A stretch of DNA of 58,811 bases from Magnetospirillum sp. UT-4. Its GTDB lineage: Bacteria; Pseudomonadota; Alphaproteobacteria; Rhodospirillales; Magnetospirillaceae. The stretch covers positions 1-58,811 of the forward strand of contig NZ_CACVCG010000048.1 of assembly GCF_902729435.1 (NCBI RefSeq). Reading direction: 5' to 3'. The position numbers and the translations under genes were made by a program. This document shows positions 44,625-56,020 of this stretch, one piece after another. The notes under the pieces are model-generated. The model was not told the DNA's origin, searched no databases, and saw nothing but the letters and a program-made list of their open reading frames with translations. Within the stretch, counting starts at the first letter, position 1. Every line of letters begins with the position of its first letter.

Positions 44625-45926
44625 ATGCCGACACCTTCGTCGTCCGCGGCCCGCATCGCCGCCCTCGCCGGTCTCGCGTTGGCTGCCGTCGCCGCCGTCA
44701 TCCTCGGCCTGCGTCATCCCGACGGCATCGGCATCGCCTTGCTGGTGGCCGGCACCATGGGCGCCGCCGTCGCCGCGGCGGTGCTGCTGCGCCCGGGTAT
44801 CGGCGGCTGCGAGGGGATGGTCAGGCTCGCTGCCGACACGGTGATGGCGGCCTCGGCCGGCGACCTCAACGTCCGCATCCTGCGCATTCCGGCCGATGGC
44901 AGCGACCTCTCCCGCCTGCTCAACGGGGTCAACCGCATCCTCGATCTGTCCGAGGAGTTCGCCAAGGACACCGGCGCCGCCATGGCCCGGGCCGGGCGCA
45001 AGGAATACTTCCGCATCATCCCCGAGGAGGGATTGCGCGGCGACTTCCTCACCTTCGCCCGCCTCATCAACAAGGTGATGGGCGACATGGAGGCGCGCGA
45101 CCGCGAGACCACCGAGTTCGAACAGGCGGTGCGCGCCCTGGTCGGCCAGGTCGCCCGCTCCACCGAGGGCATCGCCCGCACCGCCGACCAGATGGCCCAG
45201 CGGTCGGAACGCGCCGGCGCCCGCTCCATCGACGTCGGCGACGCCGCCGAGGCCACCACCGAACGCGCCAACGCGGTGTCCGACGTCACCCGCCAGTTGG
45301 CGTCGGCCATCAACGAGATCGCCCAGCAGGTGACCCTGTCCAGCAGCGTCGCCCACGGCGCGGTGGGCACCATCGCCGCCACTTCCGAGCGGGTCAACGG
45401 CCTGGCCGACGCGGTCCAGCGCATCGGCGCCGTGGTCCAGCTGATCAGCCAGATCGCCAGCCAGACCAACCTGCTGGCGCTCAACGCCACCATCGAGGCG
45501 GCGCGGGCGGGCGAGGCCGGCAAGGGCTTCGCGGTGGTGGCGCACGAGGTCAAGACCCTGGCCAACCAGACGGCGCGGGCGACCGCCGACATCACCAACC
45601 AGGTCGGGGAGATCCAGGCCGCCACCCGCGACGCGGTGGCCGCCATCGACGACGTGGTCGGCACCATCCGCCGGATGGACGAGATCGCCGCCGCCATCGC
45701 CTCGGCGGTGCAGGAACAGGAGGCCGCCACCCGGGACATCTCGACCAACATCGAGGAGGTCGCCGGCAAGGCCCGCGAGGTCTCGGCCGCCGTGGCGGTG
45801 GTCTCGCAGGTGTCCTCCCAGGCCTGCGGCGGCACCATCCGCGTCATCTGGAGCGCGGAATCCCTGTCCCAGGTGGTCAAGTCCCTGAGCCAGCGGGTCG
45901 ACGAGTACATCGCCAAGGTGCGCTAA
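44625..45926 (+). CDS. Membrane chemoreceptor, partner of the PAS protein
   Basis: 433 residues. Two N-terminal hydrophobic helices ([20 protein letters not shown] and [19 protein letters not shown]) with almost no periplasmic loop, then a linker and the receptor hairpin ([20 protein letters not shown]). A periplasmic ligand domain is missing, as in energy taxis receptors. With the Aer-like PAS protein encoded upstream it probably forms a split aerotaxis receptor. It ends 83 bases before irr. Confidence 0.92.
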   Translation: MPTPSSSAARIAALAGLALAAVAAVILGLRHPDGIGIALLVAGTMGAAVAAAVLLRPGIGGCEGMVRLAADTVMAASAGDLNVRILRIPADGSDLSRLLNGVNRILDLSEEFAKDTGAAMARAGRKEYFRIIPEEGLRGDFLTFARLINKVMGDMEARDRETTEFEQAVRALVGQVARSTEGIARTADQMAQRSERAGARSIDVGDAAEATTERANAVSDVTRQLASAINEIAQQVTLSSSVAHGAVGTIAATSERVNGLADAVQRIGAVVQLISQIASQTNLLALNATIEAARAGEAGKGFAVVAHEVKTLANQTARATADITNQVGEIQAATRDAVAAIDDVVGTIRRMDEIAAAIASAVQEQEAATRDISTNIEEVAGKAREVSAAVAVVSQVSSQACGGTIRVIWSAESLSQVVKSLSQRVDEYIAKVR

Positions 45927-45971
45927 TGAGATCCGGGCGGGCACGGTTATGGTTGCTTCGGCGACCGAACC

Positions 45972-45987
45972 ACTATACTCTAGTATA
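45972..45987 (+). promoter_or_regulatory. Palindrome upstream of irr
   Basis: CTATAC-TCTA-GTATAG is a perfect six-base inverted repeat, 22 bases before the irr start. The same half-site CTATAC occurs (as GTATAG) upstream of dps. It may overlap the -10 region and serve Irr or another regulator. Confidence 0.5.
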
Positions 45988-46009
45988 GAACTGTTCCAAG
46001 GTGATGCCC

Positions 46010-46441
46010 ATGAACCGTGATCCTTCCGGAGGTGCCTGTGCCGCCGAGCAATTGGTGGAAGCCGGCGTGCGCCCGACCCGCCCGCGGCTGGCCATCATGG
46101 AAGCGATCCGGACCGGCGCCACCCGCCACCTGACGCCCGAGGCCTTCCACCGCGAACTGGCCGATGGCGGCGTTCACCTGTCGCTGGCCACGGTCTACAA
46201 CACCCTCAACCATTTCTCGGAAGTCGGCCTGCTGCGCCGGGTCGGCTTCGGCGACCGCAGCTATTACTGCACCAACGCCGCCGAGCATCACCATTTCTAT
46301 GACGAGGCCACCGGCCGCCTGGAAGACATCCCGGGTGCGCAGCCGCAGGTGGTGTGCCTGCCCGAGGCGCCGCCCGGCATGGAAATCGACGGCGTCGAAG
46401 TGATCGTCAAGCTACGCCGCTCGCGCCAGTATCCGCGTTAG
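46010..46441 (+). CDS. irr: Irr, iron-response Fur-family regulator
   Basis: 143 residues from ATG 46010, chosen for AAGGTG eight bases upstream (GTG 46001 and ATG 46004 are alternatives). The winged-helix part GVRPTRPRLAIME, SLATVYNTLNHFSEVGLLR is of Fur type, and the EHHHFYDEATG segment is the His cluster that defines Irr. Irr senses haem and controls iron uptake, storage and haem synthesis in alphaproteobacteria. The haem regulatory motif GCPWHDV of the Rhizobium protein is absent. The gene faces dps, a classic Irr-linked target class. Confidence 0.9.
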   Translation: MNRDPSGGACAAEQLVEAGVRPTRPRLAIMEAIRTGATRHLTPEAFHRELADGGVHLSLATVYNTLNHFSEVGLLRRVGFGDRSYYCTNAAEHHHFYDEATGRLEDIPGAQPQVVCLPEAPPGMEIDGVEVIVKLRRSRQYPR

Positions 46442-46454
46442 CGCTGACCCTGCC

Positions 46455-46686
46455 CCCTCGCCCGCAGGCAGGACCTTTGCGAAACCCTCCCCACTGGTGG
46501 GGGAGGGTGGCGGCGCAGCCGCCGGGTAGGGGGGCTTACGCGCGGCGAGCGCGGAAAAATATTTAACGTCATCAAACACTTCATGTAGCGCGCTGACGCG
46601 CGCACCCCCCACCCCAGCCCTCCCCCACAAGGGGGGAGGGAGCCCAAAAAGGCAATTTCGCAAAGGTCCCGCAGGCGGGCGAGGGG
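46455..46686. repeat. MITE-like element with about 31-bp terminal inverted repeats
   Basis: CCCTCGCCCGCAGGCAGGACCTTTGCGAAA at the left end (46456-46484; the key part GGACCTTTGCGAAA is at 46471-46484) is nearly the reverse complement of the right end, whose TTTCGCAAAGGTCC lies at 46656-46669. Between them are two C-rich palindromes (CCCTCCCC..GGGGGAGGG). No reading frame. It occupies the space between the converging irr and dps genes and can act as a terminator for both. Confidence 0.7.
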
Positions 46687-46692
46687 GCGATC

Positions 46693-47163
46693 CTACCCCA
46701 GCAGCGAGCGCAGCATCCACGCGGTCTTCTCGTGCACCTGCATGCGCTGGGTCAGCAGGTCGGCGGTGGGCTCGTCGTGGGCTTCGTCCACCATCGGGAA
46801 GATGGAGCGGGCGGTGCGCACCACCGCCTCCTGGTCCTTGACCAGCTGGGCGATCATCTCCTCGGCCGACGGCACGCCTTCGGCCTCGGACAGCACGGTC
46901 AGATCGGCGAACTGCTTGTAGCTGCCGGGGGCCGGAAAGCCCAGGGCGCGGATGCGTTCGGCGATCAGGTCCACCGCCAGGGCCAGCTCGGTGTACTGCT
47001 GCTCGAACATGAGATGCAGCGTGTTGAACATCGGCCCGGTCACGTTCCAGTGGAAGTTGTGGGTCTTGAGGTACAGCGTGTAGGTGTCGGCCAGCAGGCG
47101 CGACAGCCCCTCCCCGATCTTGCCCCGGGTGGCGTCGTCGATGCCGATGTCGATGCTGCTCAT
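46693..47163 (-). CDS. dps: Dps, ferritin-like DNA-protecting protein
   Basis: 156 residues. The dodecameric Dps fold is shown by [32 protein letters not shown] with the inter-subunit ferroxidase residues (His, Asp, Glu) in place. It oxidises and stores iron using H2O2 and protects DNA. It converges with irr. Normal length. Confidence 0.96.
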   Translation of the reverse strand: MSSIDIGIDDATRGKIGEGLSRLLADTYTLYLKTHNFHWNVTGPMFNTLHLMFEQQYTELALAVDLIAERIRALGFPAPGSYKQFADLTVLSEAEGVPSAEEMIAQLVKDQEAVVRTARSIFPMVDEAHDEPTADLLTQRMQVHEKTAWMLRSLLG

Positions 47164-47317
47164 CGCGTGTCTCCTGATCCCCTTGATTGCAGGTGGATCC
47201 AGTCATAGCCCCGGCAACATCATCGGTCCAATAGATATTTTGGTATAGTTTCATTGATGCAGTCGATTACGGAAATGGCGCCAACCATCCTATAGTCGGA
47301 GAAAAGGAGGTGCCGCC

Positions 47318-47602
47318 ATGGAGCCCAGGAAGACGATGCGGGTGATTGTCGAAGGCCGCGTGCAGGGCGTGTGGTTTCGCGGCTGGACGGTGGAGGCCGC
47401 CAATGCCCACGGGCTGGACGGCTGGGTCCGCAACCTGTCCGACGGCCGCGTCGAGGCAGTGTTCTCCGGCCCCGCCGAACGGGTCGATCGCATGGTCCAG
47501 GCCTGCCGCGCCGGTCCGCCGGCAGCCGACGTGAAGCGGGTCAGCGCCGAGCCCTGGGCCGAGCATCCCGGCCACGGCTTCCACCAGCGGCCCACCGTTT
47601 GA
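47318..47602 (+). CDS. acyP: Acylphosphatase
   Basis: 94 residues from ATG 47318 (AGGAGG upstream). VIVEGRVQGVWFRGWT holds the phosphate loop and catalytic Arg, and the Asn of GWVRNLSDGRVE completes the site. It hydrolyses acyl phosphates such as 1,3-bisphosphoglycerate or carbamoyl phosphate. Divergent from dps. Confidence 0.93.
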   Translation: MEPRKTMRVIVEGRVQGVWFRGWTVEAANAHGLDGWVRNLSDGRVEAVFSGPAERVDRMVQACRAGPPAADVKRVSAEPWAEHPGHGFHQRPTV

Positions 47603-47627
47603 CCTCTTCCCCCAGGGGTGTAAGCTG

Positions 47628-49028
47628 ATGGCATTGGATCTGTCCCGCCGCCTGTTCCTAGCCGGAGTCGCCGCCATGGCCGTTCCCACCCCCGCATCCG
47701 CCGCGCCCAAGCGCACCTTCCCCAAGGACTTCCTGTGGGGGGCCTCGACCGCCGCCTACCAGATCGAGGGCGCCTACAACGAGGACGGCCGCGGCAAGGA
47801 CGTGTGGGATACCTACACCGAGCAGGGCCGCATCATGGACGGCACCAGCGCCAAGGTGGCCTGCGACCACTACCACCGCTACCCGGAGGACGTGGCGCTG
47901 CTGAAGGCGGCCAACTTCAACGCCTACCGCTTCTCCATCGCCTGGCCGCGCATCCTGCCGACCGGCGAGGGCGCGGTGAACCCCAAGGGCCTGGACTTCT
48001 ACGACCGCCTGGTCGACGAGATCCTGAAGGCCGGCATCCGCCCCTTCGCCTGCCTGTACCACTGGGACCTGCCCCAGGCGCTGATGGACAAGGGCGGATG
48101 GCAGAGCCGCGACATGGCCGGCCCCTTCGCCGAATACGCCCGCATCGTCACCAGGCGCCTGGGCGACCGGGTCAAGGACTGGGTGATGCTGAACGAGCCC
48201 AACGTGGTCGCCATCTTCGGCTACGGCCTCACCGACCAGGCGCCGGGCCTCAACCTGGGCGAGATGGGCGTCCTGAAGGCGCTGCACCACCAGAACCTGG
48301 CCCAGGGCGCCGCGCTGCGCGCCATCCGGGCCGAGCATTCGGACGTGCGCCTGGGCACCGTCACCAATATCCAGCCCTGCCGCCCCGACACCGAGTCCGA
48401 AGCCGACCGCGCCGCCGCCATCCGCTGGGACGCGGTGTGGAACCGGGTCACCGTCGACGGGTTGCTGCGGGGCGCGGTGCCCGACGTGCTGGCCGAGAAG
48501 ATGGCGCCCATCGTCAAGGCCGGCGACATGGAGGCGGTGAAGTTCCCCATCGACATGCTGGGCATCAACTACTATTCCCGCTGCACCATGAAGCACGACC
48601 CCGACCACATGTTCGACGTGTGGTGGGGCGACCCCAAGGCCGAGCGCTACACGGTGATGGGCTGGCCGGTGCAGCCGGACGGGCTCTACGACCTGCTGAT
48701 GGAGTTCAAGCACCTCTACGGCAATCCGGCGGTCTACATCGCCGAGAACGGCGCCGCCTACGACGACGTGGTGTCGCCCGACGGCCAGATCCACGATTCC
48801 GAGCGCGCCCGCTTCATCAAGGAGCACATCGAGCAGGTCCACCGGGCGCTGACCGACGGCGCCAACATCAAGGGCTACCTGGCCTGGAGCCTGCTCGACA
48901 ATTTCGAATGGTCGTTCGGCCTGTCCAAGCGCTTCGGCATCGTCCGCGTCGATTACGACACCCTGGTGCGCACGCCCAAGGACAGCTACCGCATGCTGGC
49001 CGAGATCGCCAAGGCCAACGCGGTGTAG
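47628..49028 (+). CDS. GH1 beta-glucosidase with Tat-type signal
   Basis: 466 residues; starts 26 bases after acyP. The N-terminus SRRLFLAGVAAMAVPTPASA is a twin-Arg signal peptide with a probable cleavage after ASA. The catalytic domain has GASTAAYQIEGA, acid/base Glu in VMLNEPN and the nucleophile in VYIAENG, so it is a GH1 beta-glucosidase. Tat export of a folded GH1 enzyme to the periplasm is uncommon, since most bacterial GH1 enzymes are cytoplasmic. It ends in a strong hairpin. Confidence 0.9.
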   Translation: MALDLSRRLFLAGVAAMAVPTPASAAPKRTFPKDFLWGASTAAYQIEGAYNEDGRGKDVWDTYTEQGRIMDGTSAKVACDHYHRYPEDVALLKAANFNAYRFSIAWPRILPTGEGAVNPKGLDFYDRLVDEILKAGIRPFACLYHWDLPQALMDKGGWQSRDMAGPFAEYARIVTRRLGDRVKDWVMLNEPNVVAIFGYGLTDQAPGLNLGEMGVLKALHHQNLAQGAALRAIRAEHSDVRLGTVTNIQPCRPDTESEADRAAAIRWDAVWNRVTVDGLLRGAVPDVLAEKMAPIVKAGDMEAVKFPIDMLGINYYSRCTMKHDPDHMFDVWWGDPKAERYTVMGWPVQPDGLYDLLMEFKHLYGNPAVYIAENGAAYDDVVSPDGQIHDSERARFIKEHIEQVHRALTDGANIKGYLAWSLLDNFEWSFGLSKRFGIVRVDYDTLVRTPKDSYRMLAEIAKANAV

Positions 49029-49037
49029 CGGGTCTGC

Positions 49038-49073
49038 TCCCCTCCCCTCGATGGGGAGGGGTCTTTCCTCTTT
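49038..49073 (+). terminator. Intrinsic terminator after the GH1 gene
   Basis: CCCCTCCCC and GGGGAGGGG pair around TCGAT, followed by TCTTTCCTCTTTTG. It starts nine bases after the stop codon. Confidence 0.7.
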
Positions 49074-49076
49074 TGC

Positions 49077-49229
49077 TCCCCTCCCCTTGTGGGGGAGGGG
49101 TTGGGGGCGGGGTGGAGTCACACACTCCACCGCCGACGCGGTTCCCCCCCACCCCAACCCTCCCCCACAAGGGGGGAGGGAGTGACTCTCACCCCCTCCC
49201 CCACAAGGGGGGAGGGGGTGAGAGTCACT
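49077..49229. repeat. Cluster of C-rich palindromic repeats
   Basis: Three further copies of the CCCTCCCC(CACAAG)GGGGAGGG motif, at 49077-49100, 49158-49180 and 49181-49229. The last is a perfect 22-bp stem (49181-49202 with 49208-49229) with the loop ACAAG and reaches into the last codons of the kinase gene at 49225. The same motif is inside the element at 46455-46686, so it is a dispersed repeat family of this genome. Confidence 0.8.
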
Positions 49230-51294
49230 CCGCCGGCAGGGTGAAGCAGAAGCGGCAGCCGCCGCCCTCGGCATCCTCGATCCAGATGCGGCCGCCGTGG
49301 CGTTCGACCACCTTGCGGCAGACGGCCAGGCCGATGCCGGTGCCCTCGCAGGTGGTGCGGCCGGCCAGGCGTTGGAAGATTCCGAAGACGCGCTCGCGCT
49401 GGTCGGCGGGAATGCCGATGCCGTTATCGGTGACGACGACCAGCCAGGCGCGGGCCTGGCGCCGCCACTCGACCCGGATGCGGGGCGGCCGGTCGGGATG
49501 GCGGTACTTGACGGCGTTGCCGATCAGGTTCTGGAACAGCCGGCGCAGCTCGTTGGGGTTGCCCGCCACCACCGGATCGTCGGCGGGCACCGCGACCGTC
49601 GCCCCGGCATCGGCGATGGCGACGTCGAGGTCGCGCAGCGCCTCGGCCAGCGCCATCTCGAGCGCCACCGGCTGATGCGGCGCATCGCCGCGGCCGATGC
49701 GGGAATAGTCCAGCAGGTCGATGATCAAGGCGTCCATGCGCTTGGCGCCATCGACGGCGAAACCCAGGAACTCCGCCAGATCGGGATCGGCGTTACCGCC
49801 CAGCCGCTTGGCGATCAGCGCCAGGTAGCTGCTGATCATGCGCAGCGGCTCGCGCAGATCGTGGCTGGCAACATAGGCGAATTCCGCCAGTTCGGCATTG
49901 GAGCGCGACAGGTCCTCCATGGCCGCCCGCACCGCCTCGGCCGAGTGCTGCTGGTCGGTGACGTCGCGGAAGACGTTGACCACCCCGATCACCTCGCCGT
50001 GCTCGACGATGGGGGTGCAGGTGTATTCCACCGGGAACGAACCGCCGTCCCGGCGCCAGTAGACCTCGCCGCCGATGCTGCGAGCGGTGCCGTCGGTGGC
50101 GGTCAGGCGGATCGGGCATTCGGCCTCGGGATACTCGCGCCCATCGCCATGGTGGTGATGGCTCAGCTCATGCAGGTCCAGCCCCACCCCCTCGCCATCG
50201 CCCCATCCCAGCATGCGCCGTGCCGCCTGGTTGGCGAAGACCACCTTGCCGGCGACATCGACGCCGCAGATGCCCTCGCCCACCGCCTCCAGGATGAGGT
50301 CGCTGCGCCGCCGAACGTCGTGCAATTGCCGGTGCAGGCGGGCCAGGATGGCCGTCAGCGCCGCCACGGTGAGCGCGAAGACCAGGATGGCCGCGGACAT
50401 GATCGACAGGTGGACCAGCCGCGGCCGGATCACCCGGTCGGTGGCGGCATGCAGGTCGGCCACGGTCTCCGAGGCGACGACCACCAGCGGATAATGGGGA
50501 ATGCGGCGGTAGGCGAACAGCCGGGTCTGGCCATCGACCGAGCCCACGGCCTCGAAGGTGCCGACCTCCTGGGTGAAGAAGGGACGGTCGGCGGGAAGGG
50601 TCCGCCCCACCACCGTCTGGCCACCCTGCTCCTCGGGCGCGCGGGCCCGCACCACCCGGTCCAGCCCCGCCACCGCCACCGCGCCGTTCGGCCCCAGCCC
50701 GATATGGGGGACGTCGCGGACCAGTTCGGCAGGCGAAATGGCAAGCACCACGGTGCCGCCGTAGCCGCCATGGGGCGCCTCGATCCGGCGGGTCATCTGT
50801 ATCATCGTCCGCTTGGCGAAGCGCCCCATGACCGGCACGCTGACATACAGGATGTCGTCATCGCCCTCCATGTGGAAACGGACATGGGGGCGGTCGGCAA
50901 AATTGACCGGCGGCTCCACCGGGGCCAGCGTGCTGAAGCGCGCCCAGCCCTCGGCATCCATGACGGTGACGGCGACCGACGGCCCCGGAATGCCGTCGCG
51001 CTGGACCGAGTCAACCGCCTCGGCGAAGCGGTCGCGGTCGTGCACCCAGACGTGGCGCAGGAACAAGGCGGTACCGTTGACCCCGGCCAGCGTACGGCCG
51101 ATGTGGCTTTCCATGGTGCGGGCGGCGTTGTCCAGGCGGACCAGCGCGTCCTGGCGGATTCGCTCGCGCTCGCGGGTGGTCTCGCCGGCGAAGGACAGCC
51201 ACACCAGGGCGACGGCGGCCAGCCCCACGGCGACGACGCCGGCCGGGACGACACGGGTGCTGGTGGCGATGCGGGCGATGTATCCATCCGTCAT
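49225..51294 (-). CDS. Membrane sensor histidine kinase with PAS domain
   Basis: 689 residues from ATG 51294. TM1 (PAGVVAVGLAAVALVWLSF) and a second helix near 270-295 (LSIMSAAILVFALTVAALTA) enclose a large extracytoplasmic dCache/CHASE-like domain. Then a PAS domain (ILEAVGEGICGVDVAGKVVF) with a conserved TCTPIV/GVVNVFRDVT end, the HisKA box YVASHDLREPLR with His478, and N, G1 and G2 boxes (NLIGNAVKYRH, DNGIGIP, GTGIGLAV). No receiver attached. It resembles the kinase at 6840 in its catalytic half. The stop codon lies inside a perfect hairpin. Confidence 0.92.
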   Translation of the reverse strand: MTDGYIARIATSTRVVPAGVVAVGLAAVALVWLSFAGETTRERERIRQDALVRLDNAARTMESHIGRTLAGVNGTALFLRHVWVHDRDRFAEAVDSVQRDGIPGPSVAVTVMDAEGWARFSTLAPVEPPVNFADRPHVRFHMEGDDDILYVSVPVMGRFAKRTMIQMTRRIEAPHGGYGGTVVLAISPAELVRDVPHIGLGPNGAVAVAGLDRVVRARAPEEQGGQTVVGRTLPADRPFFTQEVGTFEAVGSVDGQTRLFAYRRIPHYPLVVVASETVADLHAATDRVIRPRLVHLSIMSAAILVFALTVAALTAILARLHRQLHDVRRRSDLILEAVGEGICGVDVAGKVVFANQAARRMLGWGDGEGVGLDLHELSHHHHGDGREYPEAECPIRLTATDGTARSIGGEVYWRRDGGSFPVEYTCTPIVEHGEVIGVVNVFRDVTDQQHSAEAVRAAMEDLSRSNAELAEFAYVASHDLREPLRMISSYLALIAKRLGGNADPDLAEFLGFAVDGAKRMDALIIDLLDYSRIGRGDAPHQPVALEMALAEALRDLDVAIADAGATVAVPADDPVVAGNPNELRRLFQNLIGNAVKYRHPDRPPRIRVEWRRQARAWLVVVTDNGIGIPADQRERVFGIFQRLAGRTTCEGTGIGLAVCRKVVERHGGRIWIEDAEGGGCRFCFTLPAE

Positions 51295-51376
51295 AATTCC
51301 ATGGTAACGGAAGGACCTGCGGTTGAGAAGATGCAGCACTTCTAATTTTATCTACCCTCATCCCGTGCATAACGGG

Positions 51377-51607
51377 CTACCGCCGTTTTCGTTCCGCCTT
51401 GGAAAAGTTGCTCATGTGCCCCTCGCGCGCGGCGAGGCGGCGGGCGGCGCCGATCACCTGACCGCTCCTGCCCTCGGCGGCGGTGACCGACACCAGGCGC
51501 TCCAGGGTGGTGGCGCCGCAGCCGGGACAGGCGGGGACCTCGTCGCCGCGCACCAGGGTCTCGAACTCCTGGCCGCAGCCGGAACAGCGGTACGAATAAA
51601 GCGGCAT
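51377..51607 (-). CDS. FmdB-family zinc-ribbon protein
   Basis: 76 residues from ATG 51607. Two Cys pairs (C8, C11 and C27, C30) in MPLYSYRCSGCGQEFETLV and ACPGCGATT form the regulatory zinc ribbon of FmdB proteins. The tail is basic. Its role is unknown; homologs are found beside many metabolic genes. It is 65 bases after thiC on the same strand. Confidence 0.85.
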   Translation of the reverse strand: MPLYSYRCSGCGQEFETLVRGDEVPACPGCGATTLERLVSVTAAEGRSGQVIGAARRLAAREGHMSNFSKAERKRR

Positions 51608-51672
51608 GGCTCCTCCGGTGTGGCATTCCCGACAGGGTCGGGCTTTCCGCCACACCGAAGCAAAGGGCGTGC

Positions 51673-53650
<1,978 letters not shown>

Positions 53651-53811
53651 AGCATGGAGATTGGGGCCTGATAGGGCATGAAGTCAACCCTATGCCACGC
53701 AGGGGTTCCGCCGCGCATCGACGCGAAATACATACAACCTTCGTATTTTCATTTTTATAATATAAGGCTAAGGTCGTAAATTGTCCGCCAAAAGTAGAGG
53801 AGTGCCTTCCC

Positions 53812-55494
53812 ATGACCATCGACATCAAGGCCAGGCTCGGCCTTCTGTGGGCGGTGGCGGTCGCCACCCTCACCGTCCTGGGCGGAAATGCCCTCTACAC
53901 CCACGATTCCATCGACCGGTCGGCCGAGGCGGTTCATCAGCGGAGTGCCGCCGCCCGCGAGGTGACGGCCGCCAATGTCGATCAGCTGGTTCTGACCCTG
54001 GCCGCCATGGATTCCATCATCGACCGCGGCGACCGCAAGGTGCAGCCCGAGCGGCTCGAGGACATGAAGGTGCGCTCGCGCCGGCTGCTGGATTTCGCCG
54101 CCCACGTCGCCGCCCTGGCCGACACGCCCGAGGAAAGGGCGCTGGCGGCCAGCCTGCCGGGCGACGTCAAGGCCCTCAACGACCTGATCCTGGGGGATCT
54201 GAAGGCGGCCATCGAGGCCGGGGCCGACGACGACGCCTTCGCCCGGCTGGACGACGCCATCGACGAGGCCGGCGGCAAGGTCGAGACCGCCCTGATCGCG
54301 CTGCAGGATTCGCTCTATGCCGAGGTGGACGAAGCCAACGCCGACGAGAAGGCCACCGTGGCGGCGACGCTGCGGGTCGCCATCATCACCTTCGTCCTCG
54401 CCCTCGTCGCCTTGTCGGCCATCTCGCTGCTGGTCGGGCGCTCGATCATCGCGCCGCTGGCGGCCCTGCGCGGGGCCACCCTGAGGTTGGCCGGCGGCGA
54501 CCGCTCGGTGGCCATTCCCGCCACCGGCGCCCGCGACGAGATCGGCGACCTCGCCCGCGCCATCGACGGCTTCAAGACCGCGCTGGCCGAGGCCGACCAG
54601 CTGCGCCGCGACCAGGAGGCCGCCAAGGCGGCGGCCGAGGCCGAACGGCGGCGCAGCCTGGTCCAGATCGCCGACCACTTCGAAAGGAGCGTGCAGGGCG
54701 TGGTCGCCACCGTCTCCAGCTCGGCGACCCAGTTGCGGGGCACGGCCGAGCACATGGTGTCGGCGGCAGCCGAATCCGAAGGCCATGCCAGCGCGCTGGC
54801 CGGTGCCGCCGAACGCACCGCCGCCAATGTCGAGACCGTCGCCGCCGCGGCCGAGGAACTGACCGCCTCGATCTCGGAGATCTCGCGCCGGGTGGCCGAA
54901 TCCGCCGGCATCTCGCGCGAGGCGGTGACCGAGGCGCAGCGGGTCGACCAGATGGTCCGCCAGCTTTCCGGCGCCGCGTCGCGCATCGGCGACGTGGTCC
55001 AGCTGATCAACCAGATCGCCAGCCAGACCAACCTGCTGGCGCTCAACGCCACCATCGAGGCGGCCCGGGCGGGCGAGGCCGGCAAGGGCTTCGCCGTGGT
55101 CGCCAACGAGGTGAAAAGCCTGGCCAACCAGACCGCCAAGGCGACCGAGGAGATCACCTCCCAGATCACCGGCGTCCAGGCCGCCACCCGCGACGTCGCC
55201 GAAGGCATCGCCGGCATCGTCAAGACCATCGACACCATCAGCGGCATCTCGGCCGGCATCGCCTCGGCGGTCGAGGAACAGGGCGCCGCCACCGGCGAGA
55301 TCGCCCGCAACGTCGCCGAAGCCTCGGCCGCCACCTCCGAGGTGTCGTCGGCGGTGGGACGGATGACCCAGGTGGTCAACGAGGTCAATTCCGGCGCCAC
55401 CCAGGTGCTGGGCGCCGCCGGCGTGCTGGCCGACAACGCCGGCACCCTGACCGGAGGCGTCCATGACTTCCTCGCCGGCGTGCGCCAGGGGTGA
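53812..55494 (+). CDS. Methyl-accepting chemotaxis protein with four-helix sensor
   Basis: 560 residues. TM1 ([20 protein letters not shown]), a periplasmic helical domain of 4HB type, TM2 ([19 protein letters not shown]), HAMP ([20 protein letters not shown]) and the signalling hairpin with [21 protein letters not shown] classic transmembrane chemoreceptor. The ligand is unknown. No CheA-like gene is adjacent. Confidence 0.94.
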   Translation: MTIDIKARLGLLWAVAVATLTVLGGNALYTHDSIDRSAEAVHQRSAAAREVTAANVDQLVLTLAAMDSIIDRGDRKVQPERLEDMKVRSRRLLDFAAHVAALADTPEERALAASLPGDVKALNDLILGDLKAAIEAGADDDAFARLDDAIDEAGGKVETALIALQDSLYAEVDEANADEKATVAATLRVAIITFVLALVALSAISLLVGRSIIAPLAALRGATLRLAGGDRSVAIPATGARDEIGDLARAIDGFKTALAEADQLRRDQEAAKAAAEAERRRSLVQIADHFERSVQGVVATVSSSATQLRGTAEHMVSAAAESEGHASALAGAAERTAANVETVAAAAEELTASISEISRRVAESAGISREAVTEAQRVDQMVRQLSGAASRIGDVVQLINQIASQTNLLALNATIEAARAGEAGKGFAVVANEVKSLANQTAKATEEITSQITGVQAATRDVAEGIAGIVKTIDTISGISAGIASAVEEQGAATGEIARNVAEASAATSEVSSAVGRMTQVVNEVNSGATQVLGAAGVLADNAGTLTGGVHDFLAGVRQG

Positions 55495-55509
55495 GCCTGG
55501 CCGCCGCCG

Positions 55510-55764
55510 TCAGGCCGAGCGGGTCAGCGGCATGGGCTGGCCGCTCAGCAGCGGCCGCATCATGTCGATGGCGTCGTCGCCGCATTGGATGGCGGAGGTG
55601 CAGCCGTTCATCAGCGAGCATTCCAGCATGCGGTTGATGCAGTCCAGCTTGAGCGCCACATAGGCAGCCTCGTCACCCTTGGCGGCGCAGCCATCGGGAC
55701 AGATGGTGCCGCGCCAAAGGGCGCCGCGAATATCGCAGGAGAGGCTGGAACCGAACCTGTTCAT
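55510..55764 (-). CDS. Small Cys-rich hypothetical protein
   Basis: 84 residues, convergent to the chemoreceptor. It has six Cys, with CDIRGALWRGTICPDGCAAK near the N-terminus. The central ALKLDCINRMLECSLMNGCT is helical. No family is recognised. There is no clear ribosome binding site before the ATG, so the call is moderate. Confidence 0.5.
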   Translation of the reverse strand: MNRFGSSLSCDIRGALWRGTICPDGCAAKGDEAAYVALKLDCINRMLECSLMNGCTSAIQCGDDAIDMMRPLLSGQPMPLTRSA

Positions 55765-55882
55765 GACCGTCGCGCCGCAGCTTTGGGCCAGCGGCGCCCC
55801 TTCCGTATCGGATGGGGCAAACTACCATCGGCAAGATTTCACATCCGCTCCGCCGGGCTTAACGTTTGGTGAAATTCGGGCA

Positions 55883-56018
55883 CCATACCAAGTCCGAATG
55901 ACGAATTCGGACTTGGTATGGTCTTGTTCGTCCCTCGCCGGGCGCAAACCTCCGGTTTGCTTGGCCGCGCCCGCAGTGGGCGCAGAATACGGAACCCGAA
56001 TGGAATATTCGGATTCCG
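55883..56018. repeat. Two palindromes between the Cys-rich gene and glgX
   Basis: The first is a perfect 17-bp hairpin (55883-55899 with 55905-55921, loop GACGA). The second (55990-56001 with 56007-56018, one mismatch) touches the stop of glgX. They share the core CCGAAT. They are likely terminators or dispersed repeats. The 256 bases between the two genes hold nothing else recognisable. Confidence 0.7.
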
Positions 56019-56020
56019 CA

